This document shows positions 36,579 to 46,383 of a stretch of DNA of 64,000 bases, piece by piece. The DNA is from Comamonas thiooxydans (lineage in GTDB: Bacteria > Pseudomonadota > Gammaproteobacteria > Burkholderiales > Burkholderiaceae_C): NCBI RefSeq assembly GCF_000964545.1, contig NZ_BBVD01000005.1:186001-250000 (forward strand). Direction: 5' to 3'. Within the stretch, counting starts at the first letter, position 1; each line of letters begins with the position of its first letter. The notes under the pieces were generated by a model. That model worked only from the letters and a program-made list of their open reading frames with translations. It did no database searches and had not been told where the DNA came from. Made by a program: the position numbers and the translations under genes.

Positions 36579-39500
36579 CTATTCATAAACCACTTTGACC
36601 TGGCCTGCCGCGGCCGAGCCATACCAGGCAGCCAGTGCGGCATCCGAGGGATAGAAGCGACTGCTCTCGCCCAGCGCCAGCTCGCAGCTGGCGGAGCCGC
36701 GCTCGTCGCGGCAGATCAAATCCAGGCGCACTTTCACCCCATGGTTGATATTGCCGCTCTCGGTTTCCTCGACCTTGGCCGGGAACTGGCGCAGCAGCGC
36801 CGGCACATCGGGCATCTTCTCCCCGACGCTGACCTGCAGATAGCGCGCAAAACGGCAGCGCGCATCGGCCAGGCTCCACATCTGCTGCACCTTCATGCGC
36901 AGGCCGCCGCTGAAGCGGTCGGGCTGGAGACGGCCCGAAACCACGACAAACTCGTCCTCCTTGAGCACTTCGGCGCAAGCTGCCATGGTTTTTTCGTCAA
37001 CCGAGGCCTCGATCACCGCCGATTTGTCGTCCAGCGTGAAGATGCTCAGCCTGCCGCGCTGGCCGTTGATGGTGCGCAGACCGCCGATGATGCCGGCCAT
37101 GGTCTGCGGCTCGCGGCTGTCGCGCATCTCGCCGATCGGGGTGCGCACGAAGCGGCGCACTTCGGCCTCGACCTCGTCGAACAGATGGCCTGTCAGATAG
37201 AAGCCAATGGCCGTTTTTTCCAGCGTCAGCTTTTCCTTGACGCCCCAGGGCAGCACATCGGCCATGGGTGGCTCCGCCGTGCTCGAGCCCAGCGCATCAT
37301 CGCCCATCATGTCGAACAGACCGCCCTGATCGGCATTGGCAATCGAGGTCGCCGCAAAGCCGAAGGCCGTGTCCAGCGTCGCCATCAGCGAGGCGCGGTT
37401 CATGTCTATCGTGTCAAAGGCGCCGCCCTTGATCAAGGCTTCCACGGTGCGCTTGTTGATGCGGCTGCGATCCACGCGCAGGCAGAAGTCGAACAGGCTC
37501 TTGAACGGGCCTTTCTCGTGGCCGTTGGGGCCTGTGCCCTCGCCGTTGCGCGCAGCCACAATGGCTTCGATGGCCGCCTGCCCCGTTCCCTTGATGGCTC
37601 CGAGGCCGTAGCGTATGACCTTGTCGGTCACCGGCTCGAAGCGGTACACACCGCGGTTCACATCGGGCATCTCGAAAGTGATGCCCATCTTGAGCGCATC
37701 CTCGTACAACACCTTGAGCTTGTCGGTGTTGTCCATTTCCACGGTCATATTGCCGCAGTAGAACTCGGCCGTGTAGTGCACCTTGAGCCAGCCCGTGTGA
37801 TAGGCCAGCAGGGAGTAGGCTGCCGCGTGCGACTTGTTGAAGCCGTAGCCCGCGAACTTCTCCATCAGATCGAAGACCTCGTCGGCCTTTTCCTCGGACA
37901 GTCCGTTCTTGGCCGCCCCTTCGCGGAAGATGCCCCGGTGCTTGACCATCTCCTCGACTTTTTTCTTGCCCATGGCCCGGCGCAGCAAGTCGGCGCCGCC
38001 CAGCGAGTAGCCGCCCAGCACCTGGGCGGTCTGCATCACCTGCTCCTGGTAGACCATGATGCCGTAGGTTTCGGCCAGCACCGACTCGACCAGCGGATGC
38101 GGGTACTCCACGACTTCCTGCCCGTGCTTGCGGGCAATGAAGGTGGGAATCAGGTCCATGGGACCGGGGCGGTAGAGAGCGTTCAGCGCAATCAGGTCTT
38201 CCAGGCGCGAGGGCTTGGCCTCCTTGAGCATCTGCTGCATGCCGCGCGATTCAAACTGGAAGACGGCTTCGGTCTTGCCGTCCGAGAACAGCTTGTAGGT
38301 CGGGTAGTCGTCCAGCGGAATGTTCTCGAACTGGAAGTTCTCCTGACCCTTGTGGCGCTTCATGATGAATTCGCGCGCGATCTCCAGGATCGTCAGCGTG
38401 GCCAGACCCAAGAAGTCGAACTTCACCAGGCCCACGGCTTCCACGTCGTCCTTGTCGTACATGGCCACGGCCGAGGTACTGCCGGGCTGCTGGTACAGCG
38501 GACAGAAATCGGCCAGCCTGCCCGGCGCAATCACCACGCCGCCGGCGTGCATGCCGATGTTTCGCGTCATGCCCTCCAGGCTCTGCGCCATCTCGATCAG
38601 GGTCTTGACGTCCTCCTCGCGCTCGATGCGCTCGGCCAGAATCGGCTCCTCCTTGATGGCATAGGTGTATTTGTCGCCTTCCTTGGGCGGATTGGGCGGG
38701 TACTTGAGCGTGACATGCAGGCCGGGCTTGTTCGGGATCAGCTTGGAGATGCCGTCGCAGAAGGTGTAGCTCATGTCCAGCACGCGGCCCACGTCGCGGA
38801 TGGCCGCACGTGCAGCCATGGTGCCGAAGGTGGCGATCTGGCTCACGGCATCGCGGCCGTAGCGATCCTTGACATAGTCGATCACGCGATCACGGTTCTG
38901 CTGGCAGAAGTCCACGTCGAAGTCAGGCATGGACACGCGCTCGGGGTTCAGGAAACGCTCGAACAGCAGGTTGTATTCCAGCGGATCAAGGTCGGTCACC
39001 TTGAGCACATAGGCCACCAGCGAGCCGGCACCCGAGCCACGGCCCGGCCCCACCGGGCAGCCATTGGCCTTGGCCCACTTGATAAAGTCCGACACGATAA
39101 GAAAGTAGCCCGGAAAGCCCATCTTCATGATGGTGCCCAGCTCGAACTCCAGCCGCTCCACATAGCGCGAACGCTGGGCGTCGCGCTTGGCCGCATCGGG
39201 ATAGAGGTGGACCAGGCGCTCCTCCAGCCCCTGGTAGGACTCGTGGCGGAAGAACTCGTCCATGCTCATGCCGGACGGCACGGGGAAATTGGGCAACTGC
39301 GGGTTGCCCAACTCCAGCGTCAGGCTGCAGCGGCGGGCAATTTCGATGGTGTTCTCGATCGCGCTCGGAATGTCGGCAAACAGCTGCTCCATTTCGGCAG
39401 CGGTCTTGAAATACTGGTCGCGGGTGAACTTGCGCACCCGCTTGGCATTGCCCAGGATCTCGCCTTCGGCAATGCAAACGCGGGCCTCGTGGGCCTCGTA

Positions 39501-40112
39501 ATCGTCGGGCTTGGCATACTGGATCGGGTGTGTCGCCACCACCGGCAGATTCAAGCGGCTGGCCAGCTTCACGGCCGCCAGCACATGCGACTCGTCATCG
39601 GCACGGCCCGCGCGCTGCAGCTCGATATAGAAGCGGTGCGGGAACATGGTGGCCAGGCGCTGGGCAATCTCGGCCGCCCCTTTTTCATCACCACGGGTGA
39701 GAGCAATGCCCACGGGGCCGGCTTGCGCACCGGACAGCACGATCAGTCCCTCGCCCAGTTCCTGCAGCCATTCCCACTTGTGCTGCGCCTGATCACGCAC
39801 TACATTGCGCGTCCAGCCACGTGCCAGCAGCTCGGCAATATTGTGGTAGCCCTGCTTGCTCTGCACAAGAACGATGATCCGCGAAGGCGGCGCATCGCCC
39901 AGCCCTTCGAGCATGATCTCGGCGCCCAGCAGAGGCTTGACGCCCTTGCCACGGCCTTCGCGATAGAACTTGATGCCGCCAAACAGATTGTTGAAGTCGG
40001 TAATGGCCATCGCCACCTGCCCGTCTTCGGCAGCGGCCTTGATCATGGCATTGACGCGGGTGGTTCCGTCGACGACGGAGAATTCGGTGTGCAGGCGCAG
40101 ATGGACAAACAT
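36579..40112 (-). CDS. dnaE: DNA polymerase III alpha subunit
   Basis: DnaE is the replicative polymerase. The 1177-residue protein starts with the PHP domain (MFVHLRLHTEFSVVDG) and holds the catalytic aspartates D399 and D401 in MPDFDVDF, as in E. coli DnaE. Further family blocks are GPGRGSGAGSLVAY and the C-terminal OB-fold and tau-binding region. The start at 40112 gives the conserved N terminus; longer frames upstream add unrelated sequence. It stands as a single gene. Confidence 0.97.
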   Translation of the reverse strand: MFVHLRLHTEFSVVDGTTRVNAMIKAAAEDGQVAMAITDFNNLFGGIKFYREGRGKGVKPLLGAEIMLEGLGDAPPSRIIVLVQSKQGYHNIAELLARGWTRNVVRDQAQHKWEWLQELGEGLIVLSGAQAGPVGIALTRGDEKGAAEIAQRLATMFPHRFYIELQRAGRADDESHVLAAVKLASRLNLPVVATHPIQYAKPDDYEAHEARVCIAEGEILGNAKRVRKFTRDQYFKTAAEMEQLFADIPSAIENTIEIARRCSLTLELGNPQLPNFPVPSGMSMDEFFRHESYQGLEERLVHLYPDAAKRDAQRSRYVERLEFELGTIMKMGFPGYFLIVSDFIKWAKANGCPVGPGRGSGAGSLVAYVLKVTDLDPLEYNLLFERFLNPERVSMPDFDVDFCQQNRDRVIDYVKDRYGRDAVSQIATFGTMAARAAIRDVGRVLDMSYTFCDGISKLIPNKPGLHVTLKYPPNPPKEGDKYTYAIKEEPILAERIEREEDVKTLIEMAQSLEGMTRNIGMHAGGVVIAPGRLADFCPLYQQPGSTSAVAMYDKDDVEAVGLVKFDFLGLATLTILEIAREFIMKRHKGQENFQFENIPLDDYPTYKLFSDGKTEAVFQFESRGMQQMLKEAKPSRLEDLIALNALYRPGPMDLIPTFIARKHGQEVVEYPHPLVESVLAETYGIMVYQEQVMQTAQVLGGYSLGGADLLRRAMGKKKVEEMVKHRGIFREGAAKNGLSEEKADEVFDLMEKFAGYGFNKSHAAAYSLLAYHTGWLKVHYTAEFYCGNMTVEMDNTDKLKVLYEDALKMGITFEMPDVNRGVYRFEPVTDKVIRYGLGAIKGTGQAAIEAIVAARNGEGTGPNGHEKGPFKSLFDFCLRVDRSRINKRTVEALIKGGAFDTIDMNRASLMATLDTAFGFAATSIANADQGGLFDMMGDDALGSSTAEPPMADVLPWGVKEKLTLEKTAIGFYLTGHLFDEVEAEVRRFVRTPIGEMRDSREPQTMAGIIGGLRTINGQRGRLSIFTLDDKSAVIEASVDEKTMAACAEVLKEDEFVVVSGRLQPDRFSGGLRMKVQQMWSLADARCRFARYLQVSVGEKMPDVPALLRQFPAKVEETESGNINHGVKVRLDLICRDERGSASCELALGESSRFYPSDAALAAWYGSAAAGQVKVVYE

Positions 40113-40352
40113 GGCCGCTATTGTAGGAAGAGCGCTTCGTCCCTGCGGACTCAATGCCTCTAGATTCGCTGCGGCCGTAGCGTAAAGACGCCAGCAACTC
40201 GCGAGCGCGATCCGGCGGCCCATTACAATGCGTCGATCCTTTTTCAGGAAGGTCCGGTCCTGGTGGTGTATGGTGTAGGTTTTGCGCCTTGCCGCCAGAT
40301 GCGACGGGCCTGCCTCCTATTACCGCTAATGATTGTCAGAAAACTGTCCACC

Positions 40353-41144
40353 ATGCCGCGTATTTCACTGACTCTAGTCCCTGCCGTGTTAATCGCCGCC
40401 ACGCTGGCGGGATGCTCCAGCACCAAGGACGACCCGACGGCCAAGTGGACACCCGAGCGCATCTATACCGAAGCGCGCGATGAATCTTCCTCCGGCGCCT
40501 ATGACAAGGCCGTTCCGCTGTTTGAAAAGCTCGAAGGCCGTGCCGCCGGCACGCCACTGGCCCAGCAGGCTCAGCTGGAAAAAGCCTATGCCCAGTACAA
40601 GGCCGGCGAAAAAGTGCAGGCTCTGGCCACGCTGGACCGTTTCACCAAACTGCATCCTGCCAGCCCTGCCATGGACTATGCCCTCTACCTCAAGGGCCTG
40701 GTCAACTTCAATGACAACCTGGGCATGTTCGGCTGGCTGACCCGCCAGGATCTGTCCGAGCGCGACCAGAAAGCCGCCAAGGACTCCTTCGAGTCCTTCC
40801 GCGAACTGGTGACCCGCTTTCCAGATTCCAAGTACTCCGATGATGCCCGCCAGCGCATGCAGTACATCGTGAACTCGCTGGCCCAGTACGAAGTCCATGT
40901 CGCCAAGTACTACTACAGCCGAGGCGCCTATGTGGCGGCCATTGCCCGTGCGCAGGCTGCCATCAAGGACTACCAGAACGTGCCCGCGGTGCGCGAAGCC
41001 ATGGTGATCCTCGTCAAATCCTATGACGCCCTGGGCATGACTCAGCTGCGTGACGACGCCCAGCGCGTGCTGGAGAGCAGCTATGGCGCCAACACCGAGC
41101 AAAGCGTAGAGAAGAAAAAAGAATCCTGGTGGAAGCTCTGGTAA
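40353..41144 (+). CDS. bamD: Outer membrane assembly lipoprotein BamD
   Basis: BamD is the essential lipoprotein of the BAM machine that inserts outer membrane proteins. The 263-residue precursor has the lipobox LAGC with Cys21 and then tetratricopeptide repeats (for example AYDKAVPLFEKLEGRAAGTP and AVEALATLDRF-like QALATLDRFTKLHP). It ends with a basic and Trp-rich tail (KKESWWKLW). ATG 40353 was chosen because it gives the signal peptide; upstream frames are longer but do not. It is divergent from dnaE. Confidence 0.93.
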   Translation: MPRISLTLVPAVLIAATLAGCSSTKDDPTAKWTPERIYTEARDESSSGAYDKAVPLFEKLEGRAAGTPLAQQAQLEKAYAQYKAGEKVQALATLDRFTKLHPASPAMDYALYLKGLVNFNDNLGMFGWLTRQDLSERDQKAAKDSFESFRELVTRFPDSKYSDDARQRMQYIVNSLAQYEVHVAKYYYSRGAYVAAIARAQAAIKDYQNVPAVREAMVILVKSYDALGMTQLRDDAQRVLESSYGANTEQSVEKKKESWWKLW

Positions 41145-41167
41145 GCAGCGTTTTCCGCCCAAGGGAC

Positions 41168-41195
41168 AAAGGATGCGTCAAGCGCATCCTTTTTC
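41168..41195 (+). terminator. Intrinsic terminator of bamD
   Basis: AAAGGATGCG (41168-41177) pairs with CGCATCCTTT (41183-41192), followed by further T. It also faces the end of the helicase gene on the other strand. Confidence 0.9.
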
Positions 41196-41199
41196 ATTT

Positions 41200-43278
41200 C
41201 TACGCCTCTGAATCCTGCGCCGGCGTCTGCTCGCCGTCGCGCCTGGCATGTTGCGCCGACAACTGCTCCAGCGCCGCCTCGAACTCCGGCTGACTGCCCA
41301 GCACGCGCATGGGAGGCAGCGCCGACATCAACTCCGCTCCATAGCCCATAGTCATCAAGCGGCTGTCGCAGATGACCAGCACGCCACGATCGGCTTCACT
41401 GCGGATCAGACGCCCGGCCCCTTGCTTGAGAGCCAGTGCTGCCTCGGGCAGCATGTAATCATGAAACGCCCCTCGCCCCACGCTCTCCAGCAGTCGCGAA
41501 CGGGCTTCGACCAGCGGGTCGTCAGGTGGCGGAAACGGAAGCTTGTCGATCACCACCAGCTGCAACATGTCGCCGGGCAGGTCCACCCCCTCCCAGAAAG
41601 TGGCGGAAGCCACCAGAACAGCTCCTCGTCCGGCGGCTGCCCCTGCGGCCATAAAGCGCTGAATCAAGGCCAGCTTGGGCGCCTCCCCCTGCACCAGCAC
41701 ATCGAGATCAGCAAACAGGCCCAGGCTGGTGCGCAGCGATGCGCTGATCGCATGCAAGGCCTTGAGGGTGGTAGTCAGCACCAGGGTGCGGCCGCCTATG
41801 CGCTGCGCCGCATCCAGCACCAACTGGGCGACCTGCTGGCTGTGCTGTGCGCTGCCGGCCGCAGCAAAGGGCTGGGGCACATAGACACCGGCTTGCCGAT
41901 GGTAGTCAAACGGACTTTCCACCTGCAGCACCTGTGCTCCGCGCAGGCCGCAGGACTCGACAAACCAGCTCAGCTGGGCATCATTGCCCAATGTGGCCGA
42001 GGTGAAAACCCAGGCCTTCTTCCTTGAAGGATCGGGCTCCTCGCCCTGGTCCGTGCCGGCATCCTCCAGCGAGCGCTGAAGCAGCCTCTGCTGCATGATG
42101 CGGGCAATCGACAGCGGCGACTCCAGCATGCGCAGATACTGCGCCCCGACCTCCAGCCAGCGCACGCATTCATCATCTGCAGGAGCAGCAAAGCGTGCCA
42201 GTCGCGCGAGCAACTCTGCGCCGCGCTCATACAGACGCTGCAGCTCTGCCCCTGTCCCCTCCAGGCTTGAGAGTGGAATCAACAAGGCACGCAAGCTCTG
42301 CCCCAGCCGCACCAGTGCCGCACGCCATTTCACCGCATCCAGTCCCTGCGGGGTCACCGCTTGCCACGCAAGCCGCCCTCCGACCGGAGGCTTGCCGGCC
42401 TGCAGGCGCAGCTCACGCATGGCCTGCTCCAGCGTGGCACAGAGAACCAGCCAGTCGGCCATGCCGCGCGCATGTTCCTGCGTCAGCCTGAGGGCATCAC
42501 GTGCATACCCCACCAACTGCTGACTGGACAGAGCCTCTCCGGCAAACTGCACGCCGATGTCGTTGAGCCGATGGGCTTCATCGATCACCACCACGCCGGT
42601 GCTGGGCAAAAGATGAGCCATGCCGCTGTCGCGTACATCGAGATCGGCAAACAGCAGGTGATGGTTGACCACCACCACGTCGGCCTCCAGCGCCTGCTGA
42701 CGCGCCTGATTGACATGGCAGCCCTGCCAGTGCGGGCAGTCAGACCCCATGCAATTGTCCTTGGTGGAGCTCACCAAGGGCATCACAGGGGAGCGCTCAT
42801 CCAGCGCCGTCAGCTCGGCAAGATCGCCGGTACGCGTGACCCTGGCCCAGCGCTCCACATCGGCCACGGCGCGCAGCACCTGCGGATCCTGGGGAGCCGT
42901 GCGGCCCTGGCGCACACGCTCCAGCCGCTCCGTACATAGATAGGAAGAACGCCCCTTGAGCCTGGCCATGCGCAGAGGCAGGCCCAGACCATGAACCAGG
43001 CGCGGAAGATCACGGGCAAACAGCTGGTCCTGCAGCGCCTTGGTGGCCGTGGACACCAGCACGCGCTGACCGCTGAGCAAGGCAGGCACCAGATAAGCGT
43101 AGGTCTTGCCAACACCCGTGCCGGCCTCCACCACCAGCACCCCGCCCGTCTCTATGGCCTGAGCCACCGCCAGGGCCATGCGGGTCTGGCCTGGGCGCGG
43201 CGTGAATGCGGGCTCAGCCAGCGAGAGCGCACCTTGCTGTGCAAACACCTGCGCGACCGCCTCCTGCAAATGAGTCAA
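41200..43278 (-). CDS. dinG: DinG/YoaA-family ATP-dependent DNA helicase
   Basis: DinG-type proteins are 5'-3' superfamily 2 helicases with an iron-sulfur cluster; they act in repair and R-loop or D-loop unwinding. The product of about 692 residues has Walker A EAGTGVGKT, cysteines of the cluster in SYLCTERL and NCMGSDCPHWQGC, and the DEAH box VVVIDEAH. The GRLIRSEADRG block is helicase motif VI. No ATG is near the N terminus; TTG 43278 is preferred because GGAAGG lies ten bases upstream, and TTG 43299 is an alternative. Assignment between DinG and YoaA is not certain. Confidence 0.88.
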   Translation of the reverse strand: MTHLQEAVAQVFAQQGALSLAEPAFTPRPGQTRMALAVAQAIETGGVLVVEAGTGVGKTYAYLVPALLSGQRVLVSTATKALQDQLFARDLPRLVHGLGLPLRMARLKGRSSYLCTERLERVRQGRTAPQDPQVLRAVADVERWARVTRTGDLAELTALDERSPVMPLVSSTKDNCMGSDCPHWQGCHVNQARQQALEADVVVVNHHLLFADLDVRDSGMAHLLPSTGVVVIDEAHRLNDIGVQFAGEALSSQQLVGYARDALRLTQEHARGMADWLVLCATLEQAMRELRLQAGKPPVGGRLAWQAVTPQGLDAVKWRAALVRLGQSLRALLIPLSSLEGTGAELQRLYERGAELLARLARFAAPADDECVRWLEVGAQYLRMLESPLSIARIMQQRLLQRSLEDAGTDQGEEPDPSRKKAWVFTSATLGNDAQLSWFVESCGLRGAQVLQVESPFDYHRQAGVYVPQPFAAAGSAQHSQQVAQLVLDAAQRIGGRTLVLTTTLKALHAISASLRTSLGLFADLDVLVQGEAPKLALIQRFMAAGAAAGRGAVLVASATFWEGVDLPGDMLQLVVIDKLPFPPPDDPLVEARSRLLESVGRGAFHDYMLPEAALALKQGAGRLIRSEADRGVLVICDSRLMTMGYGAELMSALPPMRVLGSQPEFEAALEQLSAQHARRDGEQTPAQDSEA

Positions 43279-43414
43279 AACCGTTTCACCTTCCAACAAG
43301 CCAAGTCAGCGCAAGCTCACATAAGATCGCAAATATTCGCCGAGGCCCAGCCTCTGGCCGATAAAATGTAACGCAACGTTAAATCTCGCTCCGCGAGCGC
43401 ACTCGCACACACTC

Positions 43415-44188
43415 ATGTCATCCAGCTACCGCATTCAGGCGGCCACCGGCATTCATCGCGGTGACCGAGAATACCAGCAGGACCAGGTTCTGCTCATGGC
43501 GCATCCCTATGCCAAGGGCTGCATTCTCGGCGTGGTAGCCGATGGCATGGGCGGGCGCAGCGGTGGGAGAAAGGCATCCGATCAGGTCATGCTGACGGCC
43601 CGCCAGGTTTTCGAGCGCTTTGAGCCCGCCAAGGAAGACTGCACACGCATGCTGCGCACCATTGTGCAGGATGCTCACACCGTCATTCGCCTTACCGCCA
43701 TAGCAGCGGAACAGGAGCCCCACAGCACCATCGCGGTCTTTGTGGTCCTGCCCGACAGTCGCTGCCACTTCATGCACTCCGGCGATTCACGGCTCTACCA
43801 TTTTCGCGGCTCTTCCCTCATGCACCGTTCGCTTGATCACTCCTATGTACAGGCACTGGTCGACCGCGGCGAGCTCACCGAAACCGAGGCTCAGCACCAC
43901 CCACAGTCCAATATCTTGCTGGGCTGCCTGGGTGCCGAGCCGCCGCCGCCCATGAGCCACCACATGATTGAGAAACTGCTGCCGGGCGACAGCTTGATGG
44001 CCTGCTCGGACGGCTTGTGGCATTACTTCACCGCACAGGAGCTGGGCACTGTGCTTGACGGACTCTCCCCACGCGAAGCCTCGCAATTTCTGATTGAAAA
44101 AGCCAGGCGGCGCGCGGCAGGGAGTGGTGACAACCTCTCGCTGGCAATACTCAAGCTGGATACCTCAGCCGCAGCAGCAAACGCTTGA
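43415..44188 (+). CDS. PP2C-family Ser/Thr protein phosphatase
   Basis: The 257-residue protein is a single PPM/PP2C catalytic domain with no membrane segment. The metal-binding aspartates lie in GDREYQQDQ (D17/D23), VVADGMGG (D43), ACSDGLW and GSGDNLSL. It should remove phosphate from Ser/Thr residues; no partner Ser/Thr kinase gene is adjacent. It is divergent from the helicase gene with a 136-bp gap. Some relatives act in type VI secretion control or stress signalling; nothing here supports either. Confidence 0.88.
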   Translation: MSSSYRIQAATGIHRGDREYQQDQVLLMAHPYAKGCILGVVADGMGGRSGGRKASDQVMLTARQVFERFEPAKEDCTRMLRTIVQDAHTVIRLTAIAAEQEPHSTIAVFVVLPDSRCHFMHSGDSRLYHFRGSSLMHRSLDHSYVQALVDRGELTETEAQHHPQSNILLGCLGAEPPPPMSHHMIEKLLPGDSLMACSDGLWHYFTAQELGTVLDGLSPREASQFLIEKARRRAAGSGDNLSLAILKLDTSAAAANA

Positions 44189-44227
44189 AGAGCCATTCAG
44201 TCCGGACAATCCAGACAAGACTGCTTG

Positions 44228-44249
44228 AGCGCCGTTGGAAACGGGCGCT
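44228..44249. terminator. Hairpin between converging genes
   Basis: AGCGCC (44228-44233) pairs with GGCGCT (44244-44249), with GTT/AAC inside. It lies between the phosphatase and the charged-protein gene but lacks a T run on either side, so termination is uncertain. Confidence 0.4.
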
Positions 44250-44305
44250 TGCAGCAATGCTTTCGGTAGCACCCTGCTGTAGAGCACTGTCTATCCTCAA
44301 ATGCA

Positions 44306-45073
44306 TCAGGGAGCAGGTGCTGGCAGCGGCGCTGCCGTCTGACCTCGCTCCTTGGCCTGCTGCATAGCCCTGGCTTTGTGCTCGGCTGCAGCCTTCAGCT
44401 TGGCCTCATGATCTGCCCGGGCCTTGGCCTCACGCTCGGCTCGCCCCTGATCAGCCTGGACACGGTTTTGCTCGTGGCGGCGCACATAGTCGGCCTGCTT
44501 GCTGGCACGCTGCTGAGCCTCGGTCTGGCGCTGGGCCTGCGCCGCCTGCTCGTCAACCGCAGGTTTGGCACCCGGGCCGGTGGGCTGAGGCTGGCTCTTG
44601 CCGTTCTTCTCGCGTTGCTGCGACTTCATGGGAACGGCAGCGTTTTCGGCTTTTTTCTCTTCAATGGCCTTCAGCTTGGCCGCCGCCTTTTCCTTGCGCT
44701 CCGCGTCGTTGATTTCCAGTTCGCGCGCACGCAGGGGCGCATCTTTTTCACGTGCCGCCCTGCGGGCATCGGCCAGACAGCCCTCCACGGCAAACTTCTG
44801 GTAGCAGAGCTTTTCATCAGCCACGCGCTGCTGCTCGATGACGGCGCGTTTGCTGAGAATCTCGTCGCGCTCGGCTGCACGCTGCTGGTGCAGTTGCTGA
44901 CGCGCCTTGTCGGCAACCTCCTTCTGCGCCTGCTTGTCGGTCTGCTGCGCCGAATCCACCTTTACCTGGGCCATGGCCGGCACACAAGCCAGCCAGATGG
45001 CGGCCAGAGGCGCCAGTGCAAAGCCTACAATGCGGCGGCGGATCAGCTGGGCAAGGATAGTGGGCATCGTCAT
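44306..45073 (-). CDS. Secreted, highly charged coiled-coil protein
   Basis: The 255-residue precursor has a basic N terminus and a hydrophobic signal segment ending at AMA-Q (about residue 36), so it should be exported to the periplasm. The mature protein is rich in Lys, Arg, Glu, Ala and Gln with long helical stretches such as ADKARQQLHQQRAAERDEI and two cysteines in EKLCYQKFAVEGCLADARR that may form a disulfide. A Pro/Ala-rich tail closes it. ATG 45073 and 45067 are both possible starts. No family is recognised; it may be a structural or envelope-binding protein. Confidence 0.7.
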   Translation of the reverse strand: MTMPTILAQLIRRRIVGFALAPLAAIWLACVPAMAQVKVDSAQQTDKQAQKEVADKARQQLHQQRAAERDEILSKRAVIEQQRVADEKLCYQKFAVEGCLADARRAAREKDAPLRARELEINDAERKEKAAAKLKAIEEKKAENAAVPMKSQQREKNGKSQPQPTGPGAKPAVDEQAAQAQRQTEAQQRASKQADYVRRHEQNRVQADQGRAEREAKARADHEAKLKAAAEHKARAMQQAKERGQTAAPLPAPAP

Positions 45074-45134
45074 CAACTCAGAACTCGAAGTACAGGCTGG
45101 CATCTTAAAGCCGCAGGCAGTTGCCCGCAGGCGA

Positions 45135-46232
45135 TCAGGTCAAGCTGGTGTCCACCACGCGGCGCTCAAGCGCCAGATATTCCTTGGAGCGCATCTCATT
45201 CAGACGCGAGACGGTGCGCGGGAACTCGTGGGACAGAGGACCTTCGGTATAGATCTTCTCGGGCGGCACTGCAGCCGACAGGATGAGCTTGACATGGCGA
45301 TCGTAGAGCACGTCCACCAGCAGCGTAAAGCGCCGCGCGGCCGAAGCCATGTTCACATGCAGCTCGGGCACATCGGACAGCAAGATGGTGTGAAACTGCG
45401 TGGCAATTTCCAGATAGTCATTTTGCGAGCGCGGGCCGCCGCAGAGTTCGCGGAAGTCAAACCACACGACGCCACCGGCACGGCGCTTGGCCGCGATCTT
45501 GCGGGTCTCGATCTGCATCACCGGCTCTTCGTCATGGGCTTCGGCCAGGCGATCGAAGGTCTCCTGCATCGCAGCATCGGCGTCCGGGCCCAACGGGCAA
45601 TGATAGAGCTTGGCGTCTTCGAGAGTGCGGCGGCGATAGTCGGTGCCGTTGTCCACGTTCACCACTTCCATGCGCTCCTTGAGCAGGGCAATCGCAGGCA
45701 GGATCCGGTCGCGGTGCAAGCCACCGGGATAGAGGCCGTCGGGCTCGAAGTTGGAGGTCGTCACAAAGCCCACGCCGTTGGCAAACAGCGACTCGAGCAG
45801 CTTGTAGAGAATCATGGCATCGGTGATGTCGGCGACATGAAACTCGTCAAAGCAGATCAGCTTGTACTTCTTGGCGATCTTGGCGCCAAGGGCATCAAGC
45901 GGATTCTGCGTGCCTTGCATGAGATGCATCTCGCGATGCACCTCGCGCATGAATTCGTGAAAGTGCAGTCGCACCTTGCGCTTGAGGGGCACGGCATTGA
46001 AGAAGCATTCCATCAGAAAGCTCTTGCCGCGCCCCACCCCGCCGTACATATAGACGCCCTTGGGCAGATCGGGGTGATTGATCAGTTTCTTGAGAGCATT
46101 GGAGCGCTTGCCCTTGTACACGGCCCACTCGTCGGCACAGCGCTGCAACGCATCGACTGCACGCAACTGCGCGGGATCGCTTTTGAAACCCTTGGCGGCC
46201 AGTTCCGCCTCGTAGGCTTGTCTTACATTCAC
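45135..46232 (-). CDS. zapE: Cell division ATPase ZapE (AFG1-like)
   Basis: ZapE is an ATPase of the AFG1 family that associates with the division ring in E. coli under low oxygen and heat. The 365-residue protein has Walker A GGVGRGKS at residues 64-71, then LICFDEFHVADITDAMIL (Walker B) and SNFEPDGLYPGGLHRDRILP, which are hallmarks of the family. It is a monocistronic gene with an intergenic repeat copy in its leader. Confidence 0.92.
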   Translation of the reverse strand: MNVRQAYEAELAAKGFKSDPAQLRAVDALQRCADEWAVYKGKRSNALKKLINHPDLPKGVYMYGGVGRGKSFLMECFFNAVPLKRKVRLHFHEFMREVHREMHLMQGTQNPLDALGAKIAKKYKLICFDEFHVADITDAMILYKLLESLFANGVGFVTTSNFEPDGLYPGGLHRDRILPAIALLKERMEVVNVDNGTDYRRRTLEDAKLYHCPLGPDADAAMQETFDRLAEAHDEEPVMQIETRKIAAKRRAGGVVWFDFRELCGGPRSQNDYLEIATQFHTILLSDVPELHVNMASAARRFTLLVDVLYDRHVKLILSAAVPPEKIYTEGPLSHEFPRTVSRLNEMRSKEYLALERRVVDTSLT

Positions 46233-46251
46233 CGTCTTGTCTCCAGATGCT

Positions 46252-46315
46252 CAAAAAACAATAGCTGCTACCGCTTATGCACTAAGCGTTAGCAGCCATT
46301 TTGTTCTGAATTCTA
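46252..46315. repeat. Full copy of the intergenic repeat upstream of zapE
   Basis: TAGCTGCTACCGCTTA (46262-46277) and TAAGCGTTAGCAGCCA (46283-46298) form an inverted repeat with two mismatches and a five-base loop, followed by TTTTGTTCTGAATTC. It lies between the end of lpdA and the start of zapE, so it would appear in both transcripts. Confidence 0.75.
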
Positions 46316-46383
46316 AAAGAAACTCAGCCTGCGCGCGGGCACTTCACAGCCATGTCAAAACCTGCGCGCAAGACTGAAAAAAC

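Noticed and set aside
36398..36598. 66-codon plus-strand frame between clpS and dnaE
   Set aside because: It overlaps the possible dnaE terminator and an intergenic repeat copy and has no family features.
36360..40163. Open frame of over 1200 codons on the plus strand opposite dnaE
   Set aside because: It is the antisense shadow of dnaE: GC-rich codon use leaves the opposite frame free of stops. It has no recognised motif and no ribosome-binding site.
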